A DNA stretch of 10,371 bases, from contig SKNJ01000261.1 in the NCBI GenBank assembly GCA_007120575.1, positions 1 to 10,371 on the forward strand, read 5' to 3'. The notes under the pieces were generated by a model. It saw nothing but the letters and a program-made list of their open reading frames with translations, was not told where the DNA came from and searched no databases. Positions 1 through 6,533 of this stretch are shown in pieces; the stretch's first letter is position 1, and the number at the start of each line of letters is the position of its first letter. The DNA is from Thioalkalivibrio sp. (GTDB lineage: Bacteria > Pseudomonadota > Gammaproteobacteria > Ectothiorhodospirales > Ectothiorhodospiraceae). Position numbers and translations under genes: made by a program.

Positions 1-100
1 CCGGGGTGACCTCAATGACGGTGGCACTGAGGATGGCACCCGGCTGCATCTGGGTGTAGGCCATGCTCTCTTCGAGCAGTTGCGCGAAACTTTCACTCAT
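1..100 (-). CDS. rpsA: 30S ribosomal protein S1, N-terminal fragment (runs off window)
   Basis: Ribosomal protein S1 binds mRNA on the 30S subunit and helps initiate translation on structured or weak-Shine-Dalgarno messages. Only the first 33 codons are in the window; the rest lies beyond position 1. The ATG is at 98-100 and the protein begins MSESFAQLLEES, then reaches QPGAILSATVIEV, which is the start of the first S1 (OB-fold) repeat. This closely matches the start of E. coli S1 (MTESFAQLFEES, then PGSIVRGTVV). It follows cmk by 85 nt, which is the classical cmk-rpsA order and supports the call independently. The Shine-Dalgarno is poor (an AGG about 10 nt upstream), as is typical for rpsA, whose translation is autoregulated in E. 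coli. The fragment is too short to appear as a long open frame, but its identity is clear from both the residues and the context. Confidence 0.93.
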   Translation of the reverse strand, partial: MSESFAQLLEESMAYTQMQPGAILSATVIEVTP

Positions 101-185
101 GGATTTGTGAACCTGTGGTTTTGCAAAGGCTTGCAGAAACTTCCCGCAGCCAGTTCTGAATGTTGACGATCCCGCTTCCGACGGC
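101..185 (-). promoter_or_regulatory. rpsA 5' leader / cmk-rpsA intergenic region
   Basis: These 85 nt separate the cmk stop (TAA) from the rpsA ATG. They hold a small inverted repeat at 122-135 (arms TGCAA and TTGCA, 4-nt loop) about 20 nt upstream of the start codon. No strong Shine-Dalgarno is present, and no convincing -35/-10 pair could be found. In E. coli the rpsA leader is a structured, A/U-rich region recognised by S1 itself for autogenous control. By analogy this leader may be an S1 translational operator, but the base pairing here is short and the assignment is inference. No terminator (stem plus T run) separates cmk from rpsA, so read-through from cmk is likely. Confidence 0.45.
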
Positions 186-893
186 TTATTCCGCGGGGCG
201 GGGGCTTTGTTCCGGGAGTACGTCCCGGAGGCGCTCCAGGATCATGTCCACCACGCTAACGATGTCGAGATCCGTGGTATCCACTTCCCAGGCATCCTCG
301 GCGGGCTTGAGGGGAGCCACGCTGCGCTCGCGGTCACGGCGGTCACGCGCCTCCATCTCGTCCCGAAGGGCGGAGAGATTAGCACTAAGTCCTTGTTCCT
401 TCAACTGCATGTAACGGCGGCGTGCCCTTTCCTCGGCGGAGGCGGTCAGGAAGATCTTGAGGTCCGCCTGCGGGAACACCACCGTACCCATGTCCCGCCC
501 GTCCGCGACCAGTCCCGGGGCCTTCGCGAACGCCTGCTGGCGCTCCAGCAGCGCCTCGCGCACGACCGGAATCGCCGCCACCTGCGAGGCATCGCTGCCA
601 GCCTGTTCGGTGCGCAGCAACTCGTCCACCGGCTGGTTTTCGAGGAGTGTGGTCACCGCGGTCGCGTCCTTGTTGATCTCGAAACTGACGTCCAGGGAAC
701 CGGCCAGTCGCGCCAGGGCCGCCTCGTCGGTCAGCTCGACCCCGTTCTGACGGGCCGCCAGGCCCAGCAGGCGGTACAGGGCGCCGCTATCCAGCAGGTG
801 CCAGCCCATGGCCGCCGCGACCCGCATGCAGACTGTCCCCTTGCCGGCCCCGCCGGGACCATCGACAGTGAGTACAGGAATTGCCTCGGTCAT
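186..893 (-). CDS. cmk: Cytidylate kinase (CMP/dCMP kinase)
   Basis: A 235-residue cytoplasmic enzyme that phosphorylates CMP and dCMP with ATP, recycling nucleotides for RNA, DNA and phospholipid synthesis. The P-loop GPGGAGKGT lies at residues 12-20. The substrate segment DSGALYR is at 35-41, DGRDMGTVVFP at 131-141 and the Arg-rich lid RDRRDRERS at 183-191, all typical of the bacterial Cmk family. The length is slightly above the usual 220-230, with a proline-rich tail after residue 227. The ATG start at 891-893 overlaps the aroA stop codon (ATGA) and has a strong Shine-Dalgarno (GGAGGAGG) just upstream, so the start is secure. It is followed by rpsA, as in most gammaproteobacteria. A perfect 7-bp inverted repeat lies in its last codons and is listed separately. 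Confidence 0.96.
   Translation of the reverse strand: MTEAIPVLTVDGPGGAGKGTVCMRVAAAMGWHLLDSGALYRLLGLAARQNGVELTDEAALARLAGSLDVSFEINKDATAVTTLLENQPVDELLRTEQAGSDASQVAAIPVVREALLERQQAFAKAPGLVADGRDMGTVVFPQADLKIFLTASAEERARRRYMQLKEQGLSANLSALRDEMEARDRRDRERSVAPLKPAEDAWEVDTTDLDIVSVVDMILERLRDVLPEQSPRPAE
211..229 (-). repeat. GC-rich inverted repeat at the 3' end of cmk
   Basis: TCCGGGA (211-217) and TCCCGGA (223-229) are exact reverse complements around a 5-nt loop, so the cmk mRNA could form a 7-bp stem ending about 23 nt before the cmk stop codon. No T run follows, so it is not a standard intrinsic terminator. It may affect processing or read-through into rpsA, or it may be a by-product of GC-rich coding sequence. 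Confidence 0.4.
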
Positions 894-2194
894 GCCTCCT
901 CCAATTGCAGTCCGGCGCGCCGCGCCAGTTCGACGAAACCGGGAAACGAGGTCCCGACATTGGCGCAGTCGCGGATGCGGACGGGCTCACGCGCGCGCAG
1001 GCCCGCCATCGCGAACGACATCGCGATGCGGTGATCACCGTGGCTGTCGACCTCGCCACCGGCAAAGCCGCCGCCCCCCTGGATCCGGATCCCGTCCGTC
1101 TGCACGGCGCAGTCCACCCCCAGCGCCGCAAGGCCATCCGCCATCACCTGGATGCGATCACTCTCCTTCACCCGCAGCTCGCCGGCCCCGGTCAACACCG
1201 TCTCGCCTTCGGCGCAGGCGGCCGCGACGAAGATCGCAGGGAACTCGTCGATCGCCAGCGGCACCAGGTGCTCGGGGATCTGGATGCCCTTCAGAGTGGA
1301 TGCCTCGACCTCGAGATCAGCCACCGGTTCGCCACCCGCCTCGCGCGCGTCGAGTACCCGGATTCCGGCCCCCATCAGGCGCAGGATGTCGATCACCCCG
1401 GTACGGGTCGGGTTCATGCCCACGTGTTCCAGGCGCATGCGCGACCCCGTCGCGATCGACGCACCCACCAGGAAGAAGGCGGCTGACGAGATATCCGCCG
1501 GCACGTCCACTGGGCTCGCGCTCAGTGTCCCGCCCCCCTTGACACAGGCGCGTGCGCCGTCGCGCTCCACCGCATAACCAAACCCCGCAAGCATGCGTTC
1601 GGTGTGATCACGAGTCGGGGCTGGCTCGGTTACGCAGGTGCGTCCTTCTGCCCATAGCCCCGCCAGTAGCAGCGCCGATTTCACCTGGGCGCTGGCCACC
1701 GCGAGCTGGTGGTCCGTTCCCCGCAGCGTGGCCCCGCCATGTACCCGCAGCGGGGGCGTTCCCGCCTCGCTGGTGTCGATCCGCGCACCCATATGGGCCA
1801 GCGGCTCGGTGACTCGGCGCATCGGGCGCCCGCTCAGGGAACGGTCGCCAATCAGTTCGCTGTCGAAGGCCTGGCCGGCCAGTACGCCACACAGCAGGCG
1901 CATCGCGGTTCCGGAGTTGCCCATGTCCAGGGGCCCCTGCGGTGCCTTCAACCCATCCAGGCCGACCCCGTGAATCTCCACGTCACCGGGTCCATGGCGC
2001 TCGATCCGCACACCCATCGCGCGAAATGCCTCCAGGGTCGCGATGCAATCTGCGCCCTCCAGAAAACCGCTGACCCGGGTGACCCCGTTGGCCAGGGCCC
2101 CGAGCATGATCGCGCGATGGGAGATCGACTTGTCGCCGGGCACGCGGGCCTCGCCGGCCAGCCGCCCGCCGGGTTGTACAATAAAGGTGCTCAT
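890..2194 (-). CDS. aroA: 3-phosphoshikimate 1-carboxyvinyltransferase (EPSP synthase), class II-type motifs
   Basis: Joins shikimate-3-phosphate and phosphoenolpyruvate to give EPSP, the sixth step of the shikimate pathway. The 434 residues from the ATG at 2192-2194 match the family length. PGDKSISHRA is at 19-28, GNSGTAMRLL at 92-101, SAQVK at 168-172, RDHTE at 195-199, NPTR at 261-264, DEFP at 316-319, RVKESDR at 341-347 and HGDHRIAMSF at 385-394. GDKx, SAQxK, RxHxE and NxTR together are the published signature of class II, intrinsically glyphosate-insensitive enzymes. A further upstream GTG (2231-2233) would add 13 residues and overlap tyrA, but it lacks a ribosome site and the added residues are not family-like, so I prefer the ATG. 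This ATG sits 5 nt after the tyrA stop, with only a weak GGA upstream, suggesting translational coupling. The gene ends in a 4-bp overlap with cmk. Confidence 0.96.
   Translation of the reverse strand: MSTFIVQPGGRLAGEARVPGDKSISHRAIMLGALANGVTRVSGFLEGADCIATLEAFRAMGVRIERHGPGDVEIHGVGLDGLKAPQGPLDMGNSGTAMRLLCGVLAGQAFDSELIGDRSLSGRPMRRVTEPLAHMGARIDTSEAGTPPLRVHGGATLRGTDHQLAVASAQVKSALLLAGLWAEGRTCVTEPAPTRDHTERMLAGFGYAVERDGARACVKGGGTLSASPVDVPADISSAAFFLVGASIATGSRMRLEHVGMNPTRTGVIDILRLMGAGIRVLDAREAGGEPVADLEVEASTLKGIQIPEHLVPLAIDEFPAIFVAAACAEGETVLTGAGELRVKESDRIQVMADGLAALGVDCAVQTDGIRIQGGGGFAGGEVDSHGDHRIAMSFAMAGLRAREPVRIRDCANVGTSFPGFVELARRAGLQLEEA
895..902 (-). promoter_or_regulatory. Strong Shine-Dalgarno for cmk, inside the aroA 3' end
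   Basis: The minus strand reads GGAGGAGG directly before the cmk ATG at 891-893. It lies inside the last aroA codons. It fixes the cmk start and implies independent ribosome loading as well as coupling through the ATGA overlap. Confidence 0.75.
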
Positions 2195-2199
2195 CGGTT

Positions 2200-3081
2200 T
2201 CAGGTATCCAGTTGTGCATCCGCGGGGTCGCACAGGCGATCGCGGGTTTCCTTGGCTTGCTCGAAGCTTTGTTCGATGGTCGCGGCATCGCCCCGCTCGA
2301 TCGCGCCGCGCAGGGACTCCAGGTCAGTCTGGTAGCGGGCGATGACCTCGAGAATGGCGTCGCGATTGGCCAGGCAGATATCGCGCCAGACCACCGGGTC
2401 GCTGGACGCGATGCGGGTGAAGTCGCGAAAGCCCCCGGCGGCGTAATGAAAGATCTCGTCACGCTCGCTCATGTTTGCAAGCGACGACACCAGCGTGAAA
2501 GCCAGCACATGCGGCAGATGACTGGTCGCGGCGAGTACCCGGTCGTGGTGCCCAGGAGTCATGTATTCCACCCGTGCGCCGGCGGCCTGCCACATGTCGG
2601 CGACCCGGTCAGTTGCCAGCGGGTTGGTGGCATCGGCCGGCGTGAGGATCACCAGTCGGTCGCGGAACAGACTGGCAAAGGCAGCCCCCACCCCGCTCTT
2701 TTCGGTCCCCGCGATCGGGTGCCCGGGAACGAATTCGCGCGGGGCCCGGCCGAACCCGGTGCCCACGGCGTCGATGACCGCCTGCTTGCTGCTGCCCACG
2801 TCGGTCAGCGGGCTGCCCTCGGGCCAGCAGGCCGCGAGATCGTGTGCCAGCGGCTCCATCGCCCCGAGCGGTACGGCGAGCACACCCATATCGGCACCCT
2901 CGGCCGCCGCAGCGACCTCGGTCGTCCAGCGATCGATCACCCCTAGGCGCTGCGCCTCGCGCAGGTTGTCGGCATTGCGCGAGCAACCGACGATCTCGCG
3001 CACCGCGCCGGCCTCACGCAGCGCCAGCGCCAGGGACCCGCCGATCAGGCCGACGCCGAAGATGACCAGACGCTCAATCAC
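2200..3081 (-). CDS. tyrA: Prephenate/arogenate dehydrogenase, monofunctional
   Basis: Oxidatively decarboxylates prephenate (to 4-hydroxyphenylpyruvate) or arogenate (to tyrosine) in tyrosine synthesis. The 293 residues contain a Rossmann loop GVGLIGGS at 9-16, a GHPIAGTEKSG segment at 120-130 and SHLPH at 187-191 carrying the conserved catalytic-site His, then a helical C-terminal dimerisation domain. There is no N-terminal chorismate mutase (unlike enteric TyrA), no C-terminal ACT domain and no fusion to AroA (unlike Pseudomonas). The residues after the second beta strand are CSRNAD rather than an acidic NAD-selecting residue, so NADP use is possible. The start is GTG at 3079-3081, overlapping the hisC stop as GTGA. 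The Shine-Dalgarno is weak, so coupling to hisC is likely. Substrate choice between prephenate and arogenate cannot be settled from sequence. Confidence 0.93.
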   Translation of the reverse strand: MIERLVIFGVGLIGGSLALALREAGAVREIVGCSRNADNLREAQRLGVIDRWTTEVAAAAEGADMGVLAVPLGAMEPLAHDLAACWPEGSPLTDVGSSKQAVIDAVGTGFGRAPREFVPGHPIAGTEKSGVGAAFASLFRDRLVILTPADATNPLATDRVADMWQAAGARVEYMTPGHHDRVLAATSHLPHVLAFTLVSSLANMSERDEIFHYAAGGFRDFTRIASSDPVVWRDICLANRDAILEVIARYQTDLESLRGAIERGDAATIEQSFEQAKETRDRLCDPADAQLDT

Positions 3082-4238
3082 GCCAGCACCCGGTCCAGCG
3101 CATCCAGGAAGCGGTGATTGTCCTCGCGCGTGGAGACGGTCACGCGCAGGTGGCCCGGCAGGCCGTAATTCTCCACCGGACGCGTAATCACGCCCTCGCG
3201 CTGCAGCGCCTCGAACACCGCCCCGGCATCCCGGCCGGTATCGAAGGTGACAAAATTACCCACCGACGGGATGACCCGGAAGCCGCGTTCGCGCAGCGCG
3301 CGGCTCAACTGCTGCAGTCCCTCGCGATTCACCTGCACGGAACGCTGCACATGTTCGGCGTCCGCGAGCGCGGCCAGCCCCGCGGCCTGTGCAACCGCGT
3401 TGACATTGAACGGCTGGCGTACCCGGTTCAGCAGTTCGGCGACTGCCGGAGAACTGACTGCATATCCCAGCCGCAGACCGGCCAGCCCCTGGATCTTGGA
3501 GAACGTGCGGGTGACGATCAGGTTGGGATAACGGTCCAGCCATTGCGTGGTATCGGGGTATCCCGATTTCTCGACGTACTCCGCGTAGGCCTCGTCGATG
3601 ACCGCAAGGGTAGTGGGCGGCAACTCGTCCAGGAACGCCTGCAACTCGCGGTCGTCCACCCAGGTCCCGGTCGGGTTGTTGGGGTTGGCCACAAACACCA
3701 CCCGCACGTCGCCGTCCACCCGCTCCCGCATCGCCGCCAGGTCATGCCCGAACGGCTGTTGCGGATGATCGGCCGGCAGCGCCGGGGCAACTCGCGCCTC
3801 GGCATCCACCGCCTGTGTCACCAGCGGATAGACCGCGAACGCGTGGGCGGAAAACACCGCGGCACGTCCCGGGGCCAGCCAGGTCCGCGCGATCAGTTCC
3901 AGGATCTCGTTGGAACCGTTCCCCAGCGTGATCTGTGCGGCGTCAACGCCATGCTGTGCCGCCAGTGCCGCCTTCAATTCGAATGCATTGCCGTCGGGAT
4001 AGACATGCGCCTCGGCGAGCGCCTCGCGCGCGGCCGTCACCGCGCGCGGCGAAGGCCCCAGCGGGTTCTCGTTGGAGGCCAGCTTGATCGCGTGGGTAAT
4101 ACCCAGCTCGCGCTCCAGTGTCGCCACCGGCTTGCCGGGCTGATAGGGATTGAGCCCGCGAACACCGGCCACCGCGAGGGCAGCGGGATCGAAGACGGGA
4201 CGGGACGCGCCAGGCGCGGCGGGATTGCGCGATGCCAT
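3078..4238 (-). CDS. hisC: Histidinol-phosphate / aromatic aminotransferase (HisC family)
   Basis: A 386-residue class I/II PLP-dependent aminotransferase. Visible family marks are SNENPLGPSP at 55-64, NPNNPTG at 185-191, DEAYAEY at 215-221, the PLP lysine K248 within TRTFSKIQGLAG, and the Arg of GLRLGYA at 254-260. HisC converts imidazole-acetol phosphate to histidinol phosphate with glutamate. No other his gene is nearby, and the gene sits between pheA and tyrA, so this copy may instead or also transaminate phenylpyruvate, 4-hydroxyphenylpyruvate or prephenate, as broad-specificity HisC homologues do in other bacteria. That role is inferred from context. The protein carries about 20 extra Pro/Ala-rich residues at the N terminus. 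The ATG at 4236-4238 is supported by GAGG 7 nt upstream. It lies 18 bp after pheA and overlaps tyrA by 4 bp. Confidence 0.92.
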   Translation of the reverse strand: MASRNPAAPGASRPVFDPAALAVAGVRGLNPYQPGKPVATLERELGITHAIKLASNENPLGPSPRAVTAAREALAEAHVYPDGNAFELKAALAAQHGVDAAQITLGNGSNEILELIARTWLAPGRAAVFSAHAFAVYPLVTQAVDAEARVAPALPADHPQQPFGHDLAAMRERVDGDVRVVFVANPNNPTGTWVDDRELQAFLDELPPTTLAVIDEAYAEYVEKSGYPDTTQWLDRYPNLIVTRTFSKIQGLAGLRLGYAVSSPAVAELLNRVRQPFNVNAVAQAAGLAALADAEHVQRSVQVNREGLQQLSRALRERGFRVIPSVGNFVTFDTGRDAGAVFEALQREGVITRPVENYGLPGHLRVTVSTREDNHRFLDALDRVLA

Positions 4239-4245
4239 GAACAGA

Positions 4246-4249
4246 CCTC
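4246..4249 (-). promoter_or_regulatory. Shine-Dalgarno for hisC
   Basis: GAGG on the minus strand, 7 nt before the hisC ATG in the 18-bp pheA-hisC gap. It supports the upstream start, including the Pro/Ala-rich N-terminal extension. Confidence 0.6.
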
Positions 4250-4256
4250 GGGAGTT

Positions 4257-5342
4257 TCAGGTAGCGGCCTGGGGATAGCTCCCCAGCACCTTCACGGTGT
4301 CGGCGGTGTCCTGCAGCTGCTGCAGACAGGCATGCACCACCGGATCCTGCTGATGCCCCACCAGATCCAGGAAGAACACATAGGTCCACTGGGTGCAGCG
4401 TGAGGGTCGCGACTCGATTCGGGTCAGGCTGATGCCCGCCTCCGCGATCGGCTTGAGCAGGGAATACAGCGAGCCCGGGCGGTTTGCGGTGCTCAGCATG
4501 ATCGAGGTCCGGTCAGTCCCGGTGGGCTCGGTGGTCGCCGCGCCGATAATCAGAAACCGGGTGGTATTGTCGGCGCGGTCCTCCACGTGCTGGACCCGCA
4601 CCGGAACCCCGTAGTGTTCGGCCGCCACCTTGCTGGCTATCGCACCAGCACTCGGGTCCGCCGCCGCCAGTTCGGCGGCACGCGCATTGCTGGAAACCGC
4701 CTCGCGCTCGGCGTGCGGCAGTTCGGTATCCAGCCACTGGCGACACTGCGCCAGGGCCTGGGTATGGGCCAGCACTCGCCGGATACCCCCCAGCTCTGTC
4801 GCCTGCGACAACAAGTGATGATGAATCGGGGTCACGACTTCGCCGCAGATCTGCAACGCAGAGTCCATGAAGCAGTCCACGGTATGCGTTACCACGCCCT
4901 CGGAACTGTTCTCGATCGGGACCACGCCGAAATGCGCGCGCCCGGTCTCCACCGCGCCAAACACCGCGTCGATCGAGGCCAGCGGGCTGGTGGTCACGGC
5001 ATGCCCGAAGTGCTTACGTGCGGCCAGATGGGTAAAGGTCCCTTCCGGGCCCAGATAGGCCACCGTGAGCGGGTGTTCCAGTGCCAGGCATTCCGACATG
5101 ATCTCCCGGAACAGCCGCACGACGGCGTCCCCGGACAGCGGCCCGGGGTTGTCATCGCGCACCCGGCGCAGGATCTCGGCCTCGCGTTCCGGCCGGTAGA
5201 ATACCGGCTCCGGCTCCCGCGCCCGCTTTACCCGCGCGACCTCCTCGGCACAGGCCGCGCGCTCGCTCAGGAGTTTCAGCAATTCACCATCAAGTGCGTC
5301 GATCCGCGCCCGCAGCTGCCCGAGCTGATCCTCCCCGGCCAC
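4257..5342 (-). CDS. pheA: Bifunctional chorismate mutase / prephenate dehydratase (P-protein)
   Basis: Converts chorismate to prephenate and then to phenylpyruvate, the committed route to phenylalanine. The 361 residues show three parts in order. An AroQ-type chorismate mutase spans roughly 1-90, with R11, R28 and K39 at the same positions as the E. coli active-site residues and RPERE at 50-54. The prephenate dehydratase spans roughly 92-270 and includes GPEGTFTH at 98-105, IENSSEGVV at 143-151 and the catalytic TRF at 261-263. A C-terminal ACT domain starts near 278 with ESRP at 310-313. The ACT domain implies feedback inhibition by phenylalanine; the usual GALV-like patch reads GSLYS here. 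The GTG start at 5340-5342 lies 2 nt after the serA stop and has no strong Shine-Dalgarno, so it is probably translationally coupled. The start is further supported by exact register with E. coli PheA. No leader peptide or attenuator is seen upstream. Confidence 0.96.
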   Translation of the reverse strand: MAGEDQLGQLRARIDALDGELLKLLSERAACAEEVARVKRAREPEPVFYRPEREAEILRRVRDDNPGPLSGDAVVRLFREIMSECLALEHPLTVAYLGPEGTFTHLAARKHFGHAVTTSPLASIDAVFGAVETGRAHFGVVPIENSSEGVVTHTVDCFMDSALQICGEVVTPIHHHLLSQATELGGIRRVLAHTQALAQCRQWLDTELPHAEREAVSSNARAAELAAADPSAGAIASKVAAEHYGVPVRVQHVEDRADNTTRFLIIGAATTEPTGTDRTSIMLSTANRPGSLYSLLKPIAEAGISLTRIESRPSRCTQWTYVFFLDLVGHQQDPVVHACLQQLQDTADTVKVLGSYPQAAT

Positions 5343-5344
5343 GG

Positions 5345-6508
5345 TTACAGCACCCGCGCCCGCAGCACGCCGTCAATGCCCATCAGGGCCTCCAGGGTGG
5401 ACGTGTCGGGGTGCCCATCGACATCCAGCAGGGTGTAGGCGAGATCGCCGCGCGAATCGTTGACCAGATGCAGGATGTTGATGTTCGACTCGCCCAGGGT
5501 GTGGGAGATCCGACCGACCCGGTCGGGCAGATTGCGATTGACGATCGCAATCCGGGTATCACCCTTGCGATCCAGTACCAGCGTCGGCAGGTTCACCGAG
5601 TTCACCACGTTCCCGTTCTCCAGATAATCGCGCAGCTGATCGGCGATCATCACCGCGCAATTCTCCTCGGATTCCCCGGTCGACGCCCCCAGGTGGGGCA
5701 GCGTGATCACGCGTGGATGGTCCAGCATGCCGGGAACCGGAAAATCGGTGACATAGGCGTGCAGATGACCGGCATCCAGGGACGTCCGCACCGCTTCGTC
5801 GTCGATGATGCCGTCGCGGGCGAGGTTCAGCACCATCGCTCCCGGGCTCATCAGGCGCAGCCGCTCGGCATCCACCAGGTTTCGGGTATTTTCGGTGAGC
5901 GGCACATGCACGGTGACCGCATCGGCGCCCTCCAGGGCGGCCTCCACCGAACGCGCGCGCTCGATATCCGCATCGAGGCGCCAGGCGTTGTCGACCGTGA
6001 CCTTCGGATCGAAGCCCACGACCTCCATGCCCAGCGAACGCGCCGCGTTGGCGACACTGACGCCGATCGCCCCGAGGCCGAGCACCGCCAGCTTGCGTCC
6101 GGGCAGCTCGAAACCGCTGAACTGCTTCTTGCCCTGCTCCACCGCCGACTTGAAGTCTTCCTTGTCCGGATCCAGGGACTGCACGTACCCGGCGGCGGGC
6201 AGCAGGTTGCGCGCCCCCAGCAGCAGACCGGCGATCACCAGCTCCTTCACCGCATTGGCATTCGCCCCTGGGGCGTTGAACACCGCGACCCCGCGTTCGG
6301 ACAGTGCGTCCACCGGGATATTGTTGACACCGCTGCCGGCGCGCCCGACAGCGACCACCGAGTCGGGGATCTCCGCTTTATGCAGGTCGAACGAGCGCAG
6401 CATCAACGCATCGGGATTGTTCAGGTCCGACGCGACCTCGTACTGGTCACGCGGGAAGCGCTCCAGCCCGCGCGCAGCGATGTTGTTGTATGTCTGGATG
6501 CGGTACAT
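5345..6508 (-). CDS. serA: D-3-phosphoglycerate dehydrogenase, short ACT-containing form
   Basis: NAD-dependent 2-hydroxyacid dehydrogenase predicted to oxidise 3-phosphoglycerate to 3-phosphohydroxypyruvate, the first serine-pathway step. In its 387 residues AVGRAGSGVNNI is at 53-64, the Rossmann loop GLGAIG at 144-149, NLARDGIID at 228-236 (putative catalytic R231), PHLGAST at 271-277 (H272) and a C-terminal ACT domain from about 318. It is shorter than E. coli SerA (410) and lacks the extra domain of the roughly 530-residue type. Two oddities stand out: the loop usually carrying the catalytic Glu (DVFxxEP) reads TDFPVPG, and the usual ARGG reads ARDG. The ATG at 6506-6508 has GGAGG 6 nt upstream. 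SerC, encoded just upstream, uses the expected product, which strongly supports this activity over other hydroxyacid dehydrogenases. Confidence 0.88.
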   Translation of the reverse strand: MYRIQTYNNIAARGLERFPRDQYEVASDLNNPDALMLRSFDLHKAEIPDSVVAVGRAGSGVNNIPVDALSERGVAVFNAPGANANAVKELVIAGLLLGARNLLPAAGYVQSLDPDKEDFKSAVEQGKKQFSGFELPGRKLAVLGLGAIGVSVANAARSLGMEVVGFDPKVTVDNAWRLDADIERARSVEAALEGADAVTVHVPLTENTRNLVDAERLRLMSPGAMVLNLARDGIIDDEAVRTSLDAGHLHAYVTDFPVPGMLDHPRVITLPHLGASTGESEENCAVMIADQLRDYLENGNVVNSVNLPTLVLDRKGDTRIAIVNRNLPDRVGRISHTLGESNINILHLVNDSRGDLAYTLLDVDGHPDTSTLEALMGIDGVLRARVL

Positions 6509-6514
6509 TTCGAG

Positions 6515-6519
6515 CCTCC
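6515..6519 (-). promoter_or_regulatory. Shine-Dalgarno for serA
   Basis: GGAGG on the minus strand, with 6-nt spacing to the ATG at 6506-6508, in the 25-bp serC-serA gap. It is the best-placed ribosome site inside the amino-acid part of the cluster and fixes the start. Confidence 0.75.
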
Positions 6520-6533
6520 GATGGTGGACGTGT

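Noticed and set aside
2195..2233. Upstream GTG as the aroA start
   Set aside because: The added 13 residues overlap tyrA, lack a ribosome site and do not resemble AroA N termini. The ATG at 2192-2194 gives the normal protein start.
3114..4403. 429-residue plus-strand open frame opposite hisC
   Set aside because: Antisense shadow of hisC, which has a full set of catalytic motifs on the other strand.
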